NCBI GenBank assembly: GCA_004154925.1
Contig: QJNS01000002.1
Coordinates: forward strand, 186,001 to 250,000
Source: Monosporascus cannonballus
Taxonomy: Eukaryota > Ascomycota > Sordariomycetes > Xylariales
Reading direction: 5' to 3'
DNA: 64,000 nt
Part shown: one piece after another, positions 24,001-35,099 of the stretch
Layout of the letters: every line of letters starts with the position of its first letter
Position numbering within the stretch: position 1 is the stretch's first letter
Translations under genes and position numbers: made by a program
Notes under the pieces: model-generated
The model's input: only the letters and a program-made list of their open reading frames with translations
The model's database searches: none
What the model was told of the DNA's origin: nothing

Positions 24001-27000
24001 TGTGGAGTCTCTCTTCTCTGGGTCCCGAAACCAATCCGAGGAGGTTATCCTAAAGCTCCGTGACGAGAACAAAGATGACTATCTCAAGGTCGTCCAATTG
24101 GTTCTGTCCCATAGCCGTGTTGCGTCGAAGAACACTCTGATTATTTCGCTCCTCGAAGAGTACCGCCCTAATAAACCTAACGTTGGTAACATTGGGAGAT
24201 ATATGAAGCCCGCCTTGCGAAAACTTACCGAGCTCGAATCTCGGGGAACAGCAAAGGTCTCCTTGAAGGCCAGAGAGATTCTTATCCAGTGCTCCATGCC
24301 GTCCCTGGAAGAGCGGATGGCCCAGATGGAGCACATCTTACGGTCTTCCGTAGTCGAAAACAAGTACGGTGAGACTGGCTGGGAACACAGGGAGCCTAGC
24401 CTTGACGTTATCAAGGAAGTCGTAGACTCCAAGTACACGGTGTTCGACGTCCTAGCCTCCTTCTTCGGACATGAAGACGCTTGGGTGACGATGGCGGCTC
24501 TCGAGGTTTATGTACGACGAGCGTATCGCGCGTACAACCTCAAGTCCATCCATTATCACACAGACGAGAACGACGGCGCGCCTACGTTCATGTCTTGGGA
24601 CTTCTCTCTTAGGAAGATTGGCCAGACCGAGTTTGGGGTGCCGCTGGAGTCCACGAACCCTTCCGTACCCGGGACCCCAACTCTCCAAGATCAGTTCCGC
24701 TTTAACCGCATCCATTCCATCAGCGATATGTCCTATCTTACGAGCCGAACCGAAGAGGAGCCTACCCGCAAAGGTGTTGTCGTCCCCTGCCGCTACCTGG
24801 ACGATGTTGAGGAGTTGCTATCAAAGGCTTTCGAGGTCCTGCCTAAGCACAAGAGGCGCCCTGCTGGCCTTCCAGATCTCGGCGGAAGGCGTCGGGGCAC
24901 GAGCGCAAAGTCCGAAGACGATGAGCTGGCCAACGTCCTTAATGTGGCTATTTGTGACTGCGAAGGCGAAACCGACGAAGAGATACTTGCTCGTGTCCGT
25001 TCTATCGTCGATTCTTTCAAGGAGGAGCTGCTTGCTCGCCGTGTTCGACGTGTGACATTCGTCTGTGGCCACAAAAATGGATCTTATCCCGGTTACTACA
25101 CCTTCCGAGGCCCGGACTTCGACGAAGATGACACGCTCCGTCACATGGAACCTGCCTTGGCCTTCCAACTGGAACTAGGGCGTCTGTCCAAGTTCAAGAT
25201 CACCCCGGTCTTCACTGAGAATAAGAACATCCACGTCTACGAGGGTATGGGCAAAGGGGTGGACACGGACAAGCGGTATTTCACTCGCGCAGTGATCAAG
25301 CCTGGCCGCCTTAGAGATGATATCCCGACTATCGACTACCTAATCTCCGAAGCCGACCGAGTCATCAATGACATCTTCGATGCTCTTGAGATCATCGGCA
25401 ACAACAACTCCGATCTCAACCACATGTTCCTCAACTTCACGCCTGTTTTCCAGCTTGACCCTAAGGATGTGGAGAAATCCCTTCAAGGCTTCGTAGATCG
25501 GTTTGGCCTGCGCGCCTGGCGTCTCCGTGTCTCACAGGTAGAAATTCGCATCATCTGCACTGATCCCGTAACCGGCTTGCCGTATCCCTTGCGTGTCATT
25601 ATAACCAACACGTCGGGATATGTTATTCAGATCGAGATTTACGCCGAGCGGAAGTCTGAGCGAGGCGAGATGGTATTCCATTCGATTGGCGGCACAACCA
25701 AGATCGGATCGATGCACTTGATGCCCGTCACCACTCCATACCCAACCAAGAACTGGCTCCAGCCCAAGCGATACAAGGCACACCTGATGGGAACTCAGTA
25801 TGTGTACGACTTCCCGGAATTATTCAGGCAAGCCGTCCAGAACAGCTGGGCCAGGGCAGTGAAGGCCCATCCGTCGTTGTCTGATAAACAGCCTCCGACT
25901 GGAGAATGCATCGACTATAACGAGCTTGTGCTGGATGACCACGATAACCTGGCTGAAGTCGCTCGTGAGCCGGGCAATAACACTTGTGGTATGGTCGGAT
26001 GGGCAATCAACGCTTACACGCCCGAGTATCCCAAGGGACGTAAGTTCATTGTCGTGGCGAACGATATTACCTTCAAGATTGGATCTTTCGGTCCCAAGGA
26101 AGACCATTTCTTCAACAAGTGCACCGAGATGGCTCGGACCCTCGGCATTCCGCGCATCTACCTCTCGGCCAATTCCGGTGCTCGCCTCGGTTTAGCGGAG
26201 GAACTGATCCCACACTTCAAGGTTGCTTGGAACGAGCCGGAAGAGCAATCGCGCGGTTTCAAGTACCTCTACTTGGACGATGAGACCAAGAAACGATTTG
26301 AGAATGACGTCGTCACTGAGGAGGTCACCGAGGATGGCGAAAAGCGCCACAAGATCACCGCTATTGTCGGTGCCGAGGACGGCCTTGGTGTTGAGTGCTT
26401 GAGAGGGTCCGGTCTTATTGCTGGTGCTACCAGCAGGGCGTACAACGACATCTTCACCGTCACGCTCATCACATGTCGCTCTATTGGTAAGTGTTCGATC
26501 GCGTCGACGTCATTGTGCAACAAGACTAATTGAGTCTTCATAGGTATCGGTGCTTACCTTGTCCGCCTGGGCCAGCGTGCAGTCCAGATCGAGGGCCAGC
26601 CGATCATTCTTACCGGTGCCGGTGCCTTGAACAACCTTCTTGGTCGCGAAGTCTATACCTCGAACCTCCAGCTCGGTGGCACCCAAATCATGTACCGAAA
26701 TGGAGTTTCGCACATGACTGCTAATGACGACTTCGCTGGTGTCCAGAAGATCGTCGAATGGCTCTCGTTTGTACCTGCTCAACGCGGATTGCCAGTTCCT
26801 ATCGCCCCTAGCACTGACACTTGGGACCGTGACAACATCTACACGCCGCCAGGCAAGCAACCGTACGATGTGAGGTGGCTCATCGGTGGCAAGGAAGATG
26901 ACGATGGCTTCCAGCCCGGTCTCTTTGATAAGGACTCTTTTGTCGAGACACTTGGTGGCTGGGCGCGGACTGTAGTCGTCGGTCGTGCTCGCCTCGGCGG

Positions 27001-28060
27001 CATCCCTATGGGTGTCATTGCGGTCGAGACTCGCACGGTGGAGAATGTCACTCCGGCCGACCCTGCAAACCCCGATTCCGTCGAGCAAGTCGTCAACGAG
27101 GCCGGTGGAGTCTGGTACCCTAACTCCGCCTTCAAGACTGCTCAAGCCATCAATGACTTCAACTTCGGTGAGCAGTTACCTCTGATGATCCTGGCCAATT
27201 GGAGGGGTTTCTCTGGCGGTCAACGCGATATGTACAACGAGGTATTGAAATACGGCTCCTACATTGTCGACGCCCTCGTCAAGTTCGAGCAGCCGATCTT
27301 CGTCTACATTCCGCCATTCGGTGAGCTGCGTGGTGGATCATGGGTGGTTGTCGACCCCACCATCAACCCAGTGGCCATGGAGATGTATGCGGACATGGAG
27401 TCCCGTGCCGGTGTCCTCGAACCGGAGGGTATTATCGGCATCAAATATAAAAAAGAAAAGCAGCTCCAGACGATGGCCCGTCTAGATCCCACGTATGCCT
27501 CGCTTAAGAAGCAGGCAGCGGATCCGAATCTGTCCCAGGAGGAGCTCGAGGGAGTCAAGAGCAAGATGGTCGCCCGTGAGCAGCAAATGCTACCGATATA
27601 TGCCCAAATCAGCCTGCAATTTGCAGACCTCCACGACCGCGCAGGCCGCATGAAGGCGAAGGGCACGATCCGCGAGGCCATCGAGTGGAAGAACGCGCGC
27701 CGCTTCTTCTACTGGCGTGTGCGTAGGCGCCTCAACGAAGAATACGTTCTCAAGCGCATGGCCTCCGCGTCCGGCTCGTCAGCGAATAACGTAGAGAGCC
27801 GACAACAACATCTACGCACTCTCGCTGCCTGGACAGGCGTCACTGACTTCGACCGCAACGACAGGGAGGTGGTCACGTGGTACGAGGAGAACGCGGCCAC
27901 GGTAACCGAGAGGGTTGAGCAGATCAAGTCCCAAGTTATCTCAAGTCAGATGGCGGGTCTGCTATCCCGCAGCAAGGAATCCGCCCTTAAAGGCATCAAG
28001 GATCTCTTGCATAACCTGCCTGTCAGCGAACGGGAGGATATCCTGAAGTACCTGCAGTGA
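21057..28060 (+). CDS. ACC1: Acetyl-CoA carboxylase (multidomain, cytosolic)
   Basis: Carboxylates acetyl-CoA to malonyl-CoA, using ATP, bicarbonate and covalently bound biotin; this is the committed step of fatty-acid synthesis and supplies malonyl-CoA for polyketides. Four exons join without frame breaks: 21057-21257, 21325-21590, 21646-26486 and 26544-28060 (introns 67, 55 and 57 bp, with GTAAGA, GTGAGT and GTAAGT donors, AG acceptors, and a CTAAC or CTAAT branch site in the first and third). The 2274-aa product is the usual fungal length. Domains in order: biotin carboxylase (from about residue 68; ATP-grasp loop GGGGKGIRK near 261), biotin carboxyl carrier domain with EVMKM and biotin-accepting Lys740, central ACC domain, then the carboxyltransferase domain ([13 protein letters not shown] near 1664, FSGGQRDMY from 1992). 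Ser1180 lies in [10 protein letters not shown], matching the Snf1/AMPK consensus and near yeast Ser1157, so inhibitory phosphorylation is likely. No damage seen. Fungal homologues are called ACC1, accA or cut6. Confidence 0.98.
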
Positions 28061-29797
28061 AGGGGATTCGGGTGTGGGTGTTCGAATGGGGTATGGAAAT
28101 GATTGCTATGGAGAAACTGAATAGCCAGCATGGAGCTGGTAGGAAAGCGCTGTATATGGACATATCCCTGTGCGAGCCAAGTGTCGTGCATAATGTTTGG
28201 GAGGGCATTAAGTTCGGCGCTTGATGCTTGATTATGTGCATTATATAGACGACTATCATCTGGGTATGAGGGCGCGTAGCTAACAAATGTTTTTTCAGAG
28301 TTACGAAAAGAATTCGAGTGTTCTTACTTGCATACTTGGTTTCTCATGTGATGCTGTTGTGAGGTGTCTTGCTTAATACTTGTTCGCTTTATAAGCAACT
28401 TGATGACGGGATGTGTTCCCGGGAAACTGATATAGGAAGGCAAAGAGTATATGTGGTTACCAATAGATGTGAGATTTAAGACCTGATAGTGTCCTACCGT
28501 AGTGTGGGGCGTCACATTTTTCGGCACTTCAGGATCTCACAATAGAGCACATGCGTATAACGATAGACAAGCGTGCCAGCAGGTTTCTCGGGGACTGCGC
28601 GCCCGTAAGTTAGAGTCCAGGTTGCGTGCTCGGAGCCCCTTGTGTGTAACCGGACGTGGAGCCATGAGGGGATTCAAGTGTTCCCTTGCGGAAGGGTTGA
28701 TTAGGAGATAGGGTTGGGTGCCGGTCAGTGCGGTTGCAGTGATAGATCCGGACCGTGAGACATATACTCTGTGATATCGTATTTAGTGCCATTCAACGCA
28801 GTGCAAGACAAGGTACGGGAGATGTCATCATCATCCTCTCCCACTGCGACAACAAACAAGTCAGCATCACAGCACCACTGGTACAAGGATGGGCCGTTAA
28901 ATTCGCATGTCGTCCGTAGAGCGACAATATAGTAATTATACTACGTACGGTCTCATGTCAACCCGGTTGATAATATAAGCAAATATTACGATAAGTTTGG
29001 TCGATTGGCTTTGTTGATGGTAAATGGGTTAGGAACTATTAATGTTTGATAGGGGTTAGAATAGTCGGTTGAGGAGGGGGTCGAAGAGGGGTAACCAACC
29101 AACTCACACTTCTGTATATATAACGTTATGATCTTATCTTCTATATCGGGTCATGCAGTTCTCTTGGCCGGCAAGGTAGTATTCTTCCCCTCCCCACGAG
29201 TTTCACCTTCACATGTCGCTCATGAATTTTTGCATCTCAACTGCCTTTCTAGTCTTCTCATCGGCTTAATATGATACAAGTCGGTCGATATGGGATCCTA
29301 ACATCACACACTGAAGCATATACTGCTGAAGAAGAGTAAATTATCAGATTGACCTCCAAGATATCCTAGCTAAAAGCTGAGGGTAGCAAACCCTCCTTAA
29401 ATACACGTAATAACAGCTGTAGCTGAGAGAGAGCTGAACCAGAACGCATAAAGTATCTCCACCAAGGCTCAGCTGAGAGACCTAGCCTTCAGCTGGGTCT
29501 AAACGATATGTTCGTTTCATTTTACGTGGAGCCCCTGAACAGCCCAAGTTCCTTTATTCACCAGTAGCGTATTTATACTGATTTCCGGAAGTAGTAATGA
29601 AAATATGTATCGCGATTCCAGCCCCATCGAGTTGCCGGTAGAAAGTGGTCGGGAAATTGCCTTCCGCGCCGGACGGATGGCAAGAGGCGGGCATGCGTTA
29701 CTGGTAACGTATCAATGGTTCATCCTCTTCTCCTGATGAGCCAGGGGAGGGAGGTACCGGTAACTTTACATTGGTTAATTTTAGGAACGGGCGCCTA
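28061..29797. other. Intergenic region downstream of ACC1
   Basis: Contains the ACC1 3' untranslated region and then unique-looking sequence without a supported gene. Between 29375 and 29495 the pentamer AGCTG occurs six times, several within AGCTGAGAGA. The TA at 29796-29797 is the target dinucleotide of the transposon that follows. Confidence 0.5.
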
Positions 29798-29842
29798 GAG
29801 CGGTGCACGTACCAATGCACACCCCCCCATTTGCACACCCTA
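29798..29842 (+). repeat. Left terminal inverted repeat of Fot1-like element
   Basis: 45 bp identical to the reverse complement of 31553-31597, including a run of seven C. Similarity continues weakly inside (AGCTG). Confidence 0.95.
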
Positions 29843-29928
29843 TAGCTGTCCCACAACTAATAACACCTTCCTTTTTACAATAATAACAACTTAATCAATT
29901 ATTATCGGAATTGCTCCAAACTTCGAAT

Positions 29929-31497
29929 ATGGATTACGATCGCGAATATCGACTAGCCCGCGCCGGAATGGACGTAAAGAGCGGCCTCCCGAAAAACCGC
30001 GTAGCCCTTAAATAAGATGTTAATCGAACCACCTTAATACGAAGGATACAGGGGTAATAGGAATGTCATAAAGCTTAAGAAATGTAATAATGCTTAATAT
30101 CTTCCGAAAAACGTTTCCTAACCTTATAAATTAAGAACGAAAAAGTTGCTAGGCGCTTTTTGACAAAGGTTAAAGCTTTTGATTTTGTTTTATATATTTT
30201 AAAAGTTCGTAAAAATATAACGAATATAGGAAAATATTGGATCGACAGTTTTTTTATATCGTAATAATAATATATTATTTAAATATTTATACGTTTTCGA
30301 ATTTTACCGAATTAAGAAAAACAAATTATAAAAAATATAACCTTTTATGAATTTTTCGACCGTAAAATTAATAATACAAACGTTAAGTTTAAGAATATTA
30401 TTAATCTAAACGAAAACGGCGTTTAGGAAAACGAATTTAATACGGGCAGGGTCCTAGAAAGCGTTTTATATAAAAAAGCCGAAATTAAAAAATCCGAATT
30501 TATGGTTTAGGTATTTATCCTTAAAGGTATATGTGGGAATAGCAAAAGGTTATTATTATTTATAATTTTTATATATAAATCGTTTTAAGCCTAATAATAC
30601 CCAGATGGAGTTATTTTTTAAATATATAATAATATACCGTTAAGCTGGAATAATTTAGGGTAATTATATAATAATTTTACGAAATCTTATAATTAAAAAG
30701 GTAAATTAAAAACGAATAACATATTTTTATTTTAAACGGTTATATTATTTATATATTGATCTTTTATATTTTGTTTATTATATATTTAAAATATAACCGA
30801 TATATATACCTTTATATATTTTTTATTAAAATATTATTATTACCTTAATACCTGTTAGTAATAATTTTATAATACGTCCATATTTATATTAAAGCAAAAA
30901 CTCTTTAATACTTATTATAACGTTTCCTTAAAGGCCTTTATAATATTTAATATTTGATTAAGTTTTTTCCGGCCGGGAATTATATTATTTAATTTTAAAA
31001 AGATTTTATTAAACTTAAGATTAATTAATATTAATTATCGGCCGGTTACTTCTAAAAGAAAAACCGTTTAAAATAATCCTAAAACGTATTTTTTATCCCG
31101 AAATAAAACTATAATTTAAAACGTTAATTTAAGAAATTAAAAAATAAATTAGATAAAGTTAAACGCGATTTTAGGCCATTAATTAATAAGATTAGAAAAA
31201 TTATTAATCTTTAAACCGCAAAAATCGTAAGCTTAAGATATTTATTTTGCGAGAAAAACTTCGAAATAAAAGCTTTAACGCCCGTACCGAAGAAAAAGGT
31301 TAAAATAACGAACCTTAATAGGCGTTATGCAAAATAGCAGGATATATGGGAGTTTAGAAATGGCCTTAAGAAACGGCAGGCGGAATTAACCTCCAAAAGG
31401 AAATCTCTTAACGTTATGGCGAAGGATTTCCTTAAATCTTATGATAACCATGAAGCTCCCGGTATAAGTTTTTATAAAAAAGTTACTTTTGTATAAA
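29929..31497 (+). pseudogene. Fot1/pogo-type transposase remnant
   Basis: Starts at ATG 29929 (MDYDREYRLARAG) and hits a TAA after 28 codons. Across interrupted frames the family layout is still visible. A psq-type helix-turn-helix remnant (VNRTTLIRRIQG, about 30017-30055) is followed by a CENP-B-type HTH remnant (NIGKYWIDSF, about 30220-30250). Near 30403-30435 the sequence NLNENGV matches the first catalytic DDE block NxDExGF, with the Asp changed to Asn as G-to-A RIP would do. The C-terminal part (31310-31490) reads as a Lys/Arg-rich tail ending ISFYKKVTFV. Many TAA/TAG codons make it inactive. The element would need a transposase from elsewhere to move. Confidence 0.75.
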
Positions 31498-31552
31498 TAG
31501 CTAGTGAATTAGGCTGTAAAATAACAATTTGTTTTCCGAGGTGGGCCCAGCT

Positions 31553-31597
31553 TAGGGTGTGCAAATGGGGGGGTGTGCATTGGTACGTGCACCGCTC
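31553..31597 (-). repeat. Right terminal inverted repeat of Fot1-like element
   Basis: Exact inverted copy of 29798-29842, followed by the TA duplication at 31598-31599. Confidence 0.95.
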
Positions 31598-31854
31598 TAG
31601 TAGCTTTTTCAGATTGGAGATTAATAGCCAGGTGTTGAATTTAAGATTTATTGTTCTACTCGTAGCGCCTAATTATGGTAAAAACTCTATAAATAAAACC
31701 ACAAATTAGAGCAAACATAATCGGAAAACATTGGTTTATATGCTCATATGACTGCTCTTCGCAATGTAACGACAGAAGTTACACATGCTTGGGAAGAAAC
31801 GGTTGCTGCACGCTACTGCATAGTTTGTCCCAACCCAAGTTTTGCCGCTCGCGA

Positions 31855-33509
31855 CTACTCGATAAGATGAGAAAGTCTCTGAAAGTCATCAAAGAGTCCT
31901 TGTCGATGTTTGGGCGATCGTGGAACGAAGTCAGTCTTGAACGCCTCCGGCCCTATCACGAAGCCGCCGTGAAAGCCATTCTCTATACTCGTATCAATCG
32001 TCTCGGTGGGATTTATGTCGAAAGCCCACACTAGCTTGGCCACTGCAATCAAGACGGTGTTTCTTGCGAAAAGATCACCTGGGCATCTACGGCGGCCGAG
32101 CCCAAATAGGTAGCTCTGCTTTCGGCCCATGGCCTTGGCCTGTTCCGCACTCATTTTTGTGCCATAGGGATTGGACAGGAACCGATCGGGATTGAACACG
32201 CCTGGGTCCTCGTAGTGTTCGGGATCGTGGTTGATGGCCCATGTGTTCTGAAAGACAACGGTTCCTTTTTCTAAGTGGTAGCCTCCGACTATGTTATCGG
32301 ATTCGAGAAGCCGGGGAAGTAAAGTCGGAGTCGCAGGCCTCCATCGTAAGATCTGATAGGATTGATGAGTTAGCGCTCATGTATCAACGAGTATTTACAT
32401 ACCTCTAAGAGACAGGCTATAAGAAAGGGCATTTCCGCGATATCTTCGCTCCGTGGTGGAGAATCAGAGTCCCGAAGGGCATCCACTTCCGCCTGCACCC
32501 GCTTCATGATGTGTGGATGCGCGGCTAGAGTCTTCACAAAGGTCAGACCTGTTGAAAGTGTTGTGTCGATGGCGGCATCGACCAATCCGCCTCCAAGGTA
32601 CGCAAGTTCATCATCGTCGAACACAGCCTTGCCATTCTCGCGCTCCCTCAATATTTTTGCCATCAATGATTGGTGTTTATCCGCAGTTGTCCCATCTGGA
32701 ACAGAGTTCTCTGCGACCTCTTTCTTCGCGAAGTCGAGCATCATGTAGTAAAAGCCTCTCTGGTTTTCGCGTAGTGATTCAGCCGCTTGCTTCCATCTCG
32801 CCAGACACTCTGGCACGTATTTCAGAACTGGGAACATGCTGACTGGGGGGGCAAGTCCGGGAGTGAGCATGTTTAACCACTTCTCTTGGTTTTCGAAGAA
32901 CCAATGTTTGATCTTGGGATCCTTCCTGGTTGTCCGGTCGCCACATATCACCTGCATCGGTCCAGCGAGAGCCCAGGTTTCAAAATGGTCTAGAAAACTG
33001 GCTGGGGTCTCCAGGAGCTTCAGCATCAGATCCGCTGCAGCGGCCTCCTGTATTGGCAGCGCCCGCTCGGCCCCTTTAGGACTTAGAATGTGGCTGATTG
33101 CAGCGCGATACTGTTGTAAATAGCGATCGTTAGCTAGGAAGACGATTTGTTTGGAGCCCTGGATGATATGTTCCTTGAAGACATAGCCGACTGGACGGCC
33201 GGAATAAATGCTTCCGTGTTTGCCTAGAAGTTCATGGACGAGCTTCACACTATTCAGAATGACGATATTTTCAGGGCCCGCTTTGAGGCCTACTATGTCG
33301 CCATACTTCTTGCCCAGTTCTGTGAACTGCAGAAACGACTTGGTGCTTGCGAAGTGGTGTGCATTCCCGAGGAATGGAAAAGAGGGTGGTCCAGGAGGAA
33401 AATGCTTTCCAGGAAGCGATCGAAGGGAGAACCGGACTAGAGACACAACGATATAAATTAATGCCAGCCCAAAGCTGACTTGAAGTGATAGTACCGGAGT
33501 ATAGTCCAT
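31855..33509 (-). CDS. Cytochrome P450 monooxygenase
   Basis: A microsomal-type fungal P450 that would insert one oxygen atom into an organic substrate using electrons from NADPH-P450 reductase. Two exons on the minus strand, 32403-33509 and 31855-32352, are separated by a 50-bp intron (GTATGT donor, GCTAAC branch, CAG acceptor) and give 534 aa, a normal length. The start is the ATG at 33509; an in-frame GTG lies three codons upstream. Landmarks: N-terminal membrane anchor (about residues 7-27), proline-rich hinge FPPGPPSFPFLGN (37-49), I-helix oxygen-binding motif AAIDTT (312-317), ExxR (EILR, 369-372, spanning the intron), PDRF (424-427), heme loop FGLGRRRCPG with Cys459 as heme ligand. No inactivating change is seen. 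The hinge and heme loop resemble fungal secondary-metabolism P450s such as the O-methylsterigmatocystin oxidoreductase group, but I cannot assign a CYP family or substrate. No partner biosynthetic genes are in the window. Confidence 0.93.
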
Positions 33510-34733
33510 TCCTAACACGACTTTGGCTCATATCCTGACTGCAAATGCCTTAGGCTTCGTCACTACCCAAATTCAGTAGTGGAGATTGCTGAAACAGAAG
33601 ATGCTGTGCTGAGTCGAAGGTTCAACTACCTCTGTAGGTGGGATGGTCATCCAATTATGTACAAGTTATGCCAAGGCCAGCCCCCGTGCTTGGTCCTGAA
33701 CTCTACAGGAATAAAGACTTACAAGAAACAGGGAAATGTTATTTGAAAGCTGTTTAATTGGTGCCCACTTGATGACATTTTTGAACAGCTCTCCAGGCAT
33801 TGGTCTGACCAGCTCTCGGTTCCCTTTCAGGGAGGCCTTCCACGTACAATGGTTGTATTGTGGCCTGTTTGCCTTCCACAACATATAAGGTTGTACATGG
33901 GGCATTTATGTACGTGATAGGTCTGTGTTCAGAGCGGCTGCAGTGTCACCCACTCAAAGCGAAGCCGGTATGGGAGAGGTAGTATACAGCCACCACCTAA
34001 AACGTGGTACGCCCTTGTCGGCAGTAGAGGGAGGCAAATGATCACGTTTCCCTTATCACAAGATGCGGAGAACGTTACAATCTGAGAATCCAGAGCGCAT
34101 TCGTGCTATCGTGATACCACCCACCTATGCGGGTTCCTATTAGGTAATTCGACCCAAAAGTGCTCTATCGCAACGTTGGCACTGAACCTCGCGAATTATG
34201 GCCCTATTACTAAGCTCTCCATATAAGTTCCCAAATGATAGGAGTGCTCTATAAGCCACAAACCTAGGCGCGGCTTAAAGGAGCCGGGGTCCCTGTTAGC
34301 AACCTTTCAAGCGAGCTTCCTCTACAGCTCGATCTTAAGTTCAGGCTGCTCGGAGCATAATTTGAAAATTTGGGTAGGTAGGTGAATGACGGGGGGGTTG
34401 CGTCAATACCTACGAATCCAACCCATCTTTCCCGTCCTAAAAGTATGACCTTCACTTATGGATATCCGTTTTGATATGTGAATAGGTATCAGATCTCTGG
34501 GCTGGGATGTTATTAGAAATAGCCATTAGTAGCCTGAAACCAATAGGAGACTATATGTCGTCCTATTCAACATTACATTGCCCAAATTATGATATCATGT
34601 CCCTGCTTATTTGACAGGGCCGAAATATTTCGTAATGAATATAACCTATAACCGGATATAAGGAGTTAGGGCATATTGATTATATAAGGAAATGCCATTA
34701 GTATACCTATTCTGGATATTACTATGTATTATA
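33510..34733. other. Intergenic region upstream of the P450
   Basis: Contains the P450 promoter, which reads leftwards. Composition is mixed and becomes AT-richer towards 34700. Only short open frames occur (for example 33666-33905 and 34264-34455), with no recognisable protein features. Confidence 0.45.
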
Positions 34734-34781
34734 TGTAACGGCTTGTCAGGTGCCAAGGTGCGGCCCCTTTCCGGGGCCCAG
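34734..34781 (+). repeat. First 48 bp of the Gyp-C 5' LTR, cut by Gyp-D
   Basis: Begins TGTAACGGCTTGTCAGG, a canonical LTR start, and ends at the CCCAG that Gyp-D duplicated (34777-34781 and 42150-42154). The LTR continues at 42155. The assignment rests on the gag-pol frame that follows on the far side of Gyp-D; the matching 3' LTR is not in the window. Confidence 0.6.
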
Positions 34782-34987
34782 TGTAAGATAATGGATAGCT
34801 GTGAGCTGGGTAAGATGATCTCCGACCAGTTGTAGAGCAGATTCCAAGAAGTAAGTGTATTAGGTTATTTCTATCTGGCGTTTCTTATTAGCTGCCAAAT
34901 GGTAAATTTATATTAATAAGTAGGTCGGTAATTAATCGGTAGTTAGTCGGTTATTAACCTTATTTTTATAAAGGTTATATTTTTATA
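34782..34987 (-). repeat. Gyp-D 3' LTR
   Basis: 206 bp, aligning end to end with 41943-42149. It shares blocks such as ATTAGGTTATTTCTATCTGG; differences are mainly C-to-T and G-to-A. Confidence 0.9.
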
Positions 34988-35099
34988 ATTATTTCCATTT
35001 TTTAAATTATTAATTATTAATAATATTATTATTAATTTAATATAACGAATTTTATGAATTTAATTTCGTATATTTGCTGATAATTTACCGTTATATTAT

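Larger units (their letters stand above)
29798..31597 (+). mobile_element. Fot1/pogo-like DNA transposon (Tc1/mariner superfamily), RIP-degraded
   Basis: An 1800-bp element with identical 45-bp terminal inverted repeats (29798-29842 and 31553-31597, starting GAGCGGTGCACGTACC) flanked by TA on both sides (29796-29797, 31598-31599). Length, TA duplication and internal protein remnants match fungal Fot1/pogo elements. The ends and the first ~100 transposase codons keep normal composition, whereas the middle is strongly AT-biased. It sits 255 bp beyond the P450 stop codon, between the convergent ACC1 and P450 genes. Confidence 0.92.

Noticed and set aside
26510..27145. 211-codon minus-strand frame
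   Set aside because: Antisense shadow of the ACC1 carboxyltransferase exon.
33516..33518. GTG as P450 start
   Set aside because: Non-ATG; the in-frame ATG at 33509 gives a normal membrane anchor.
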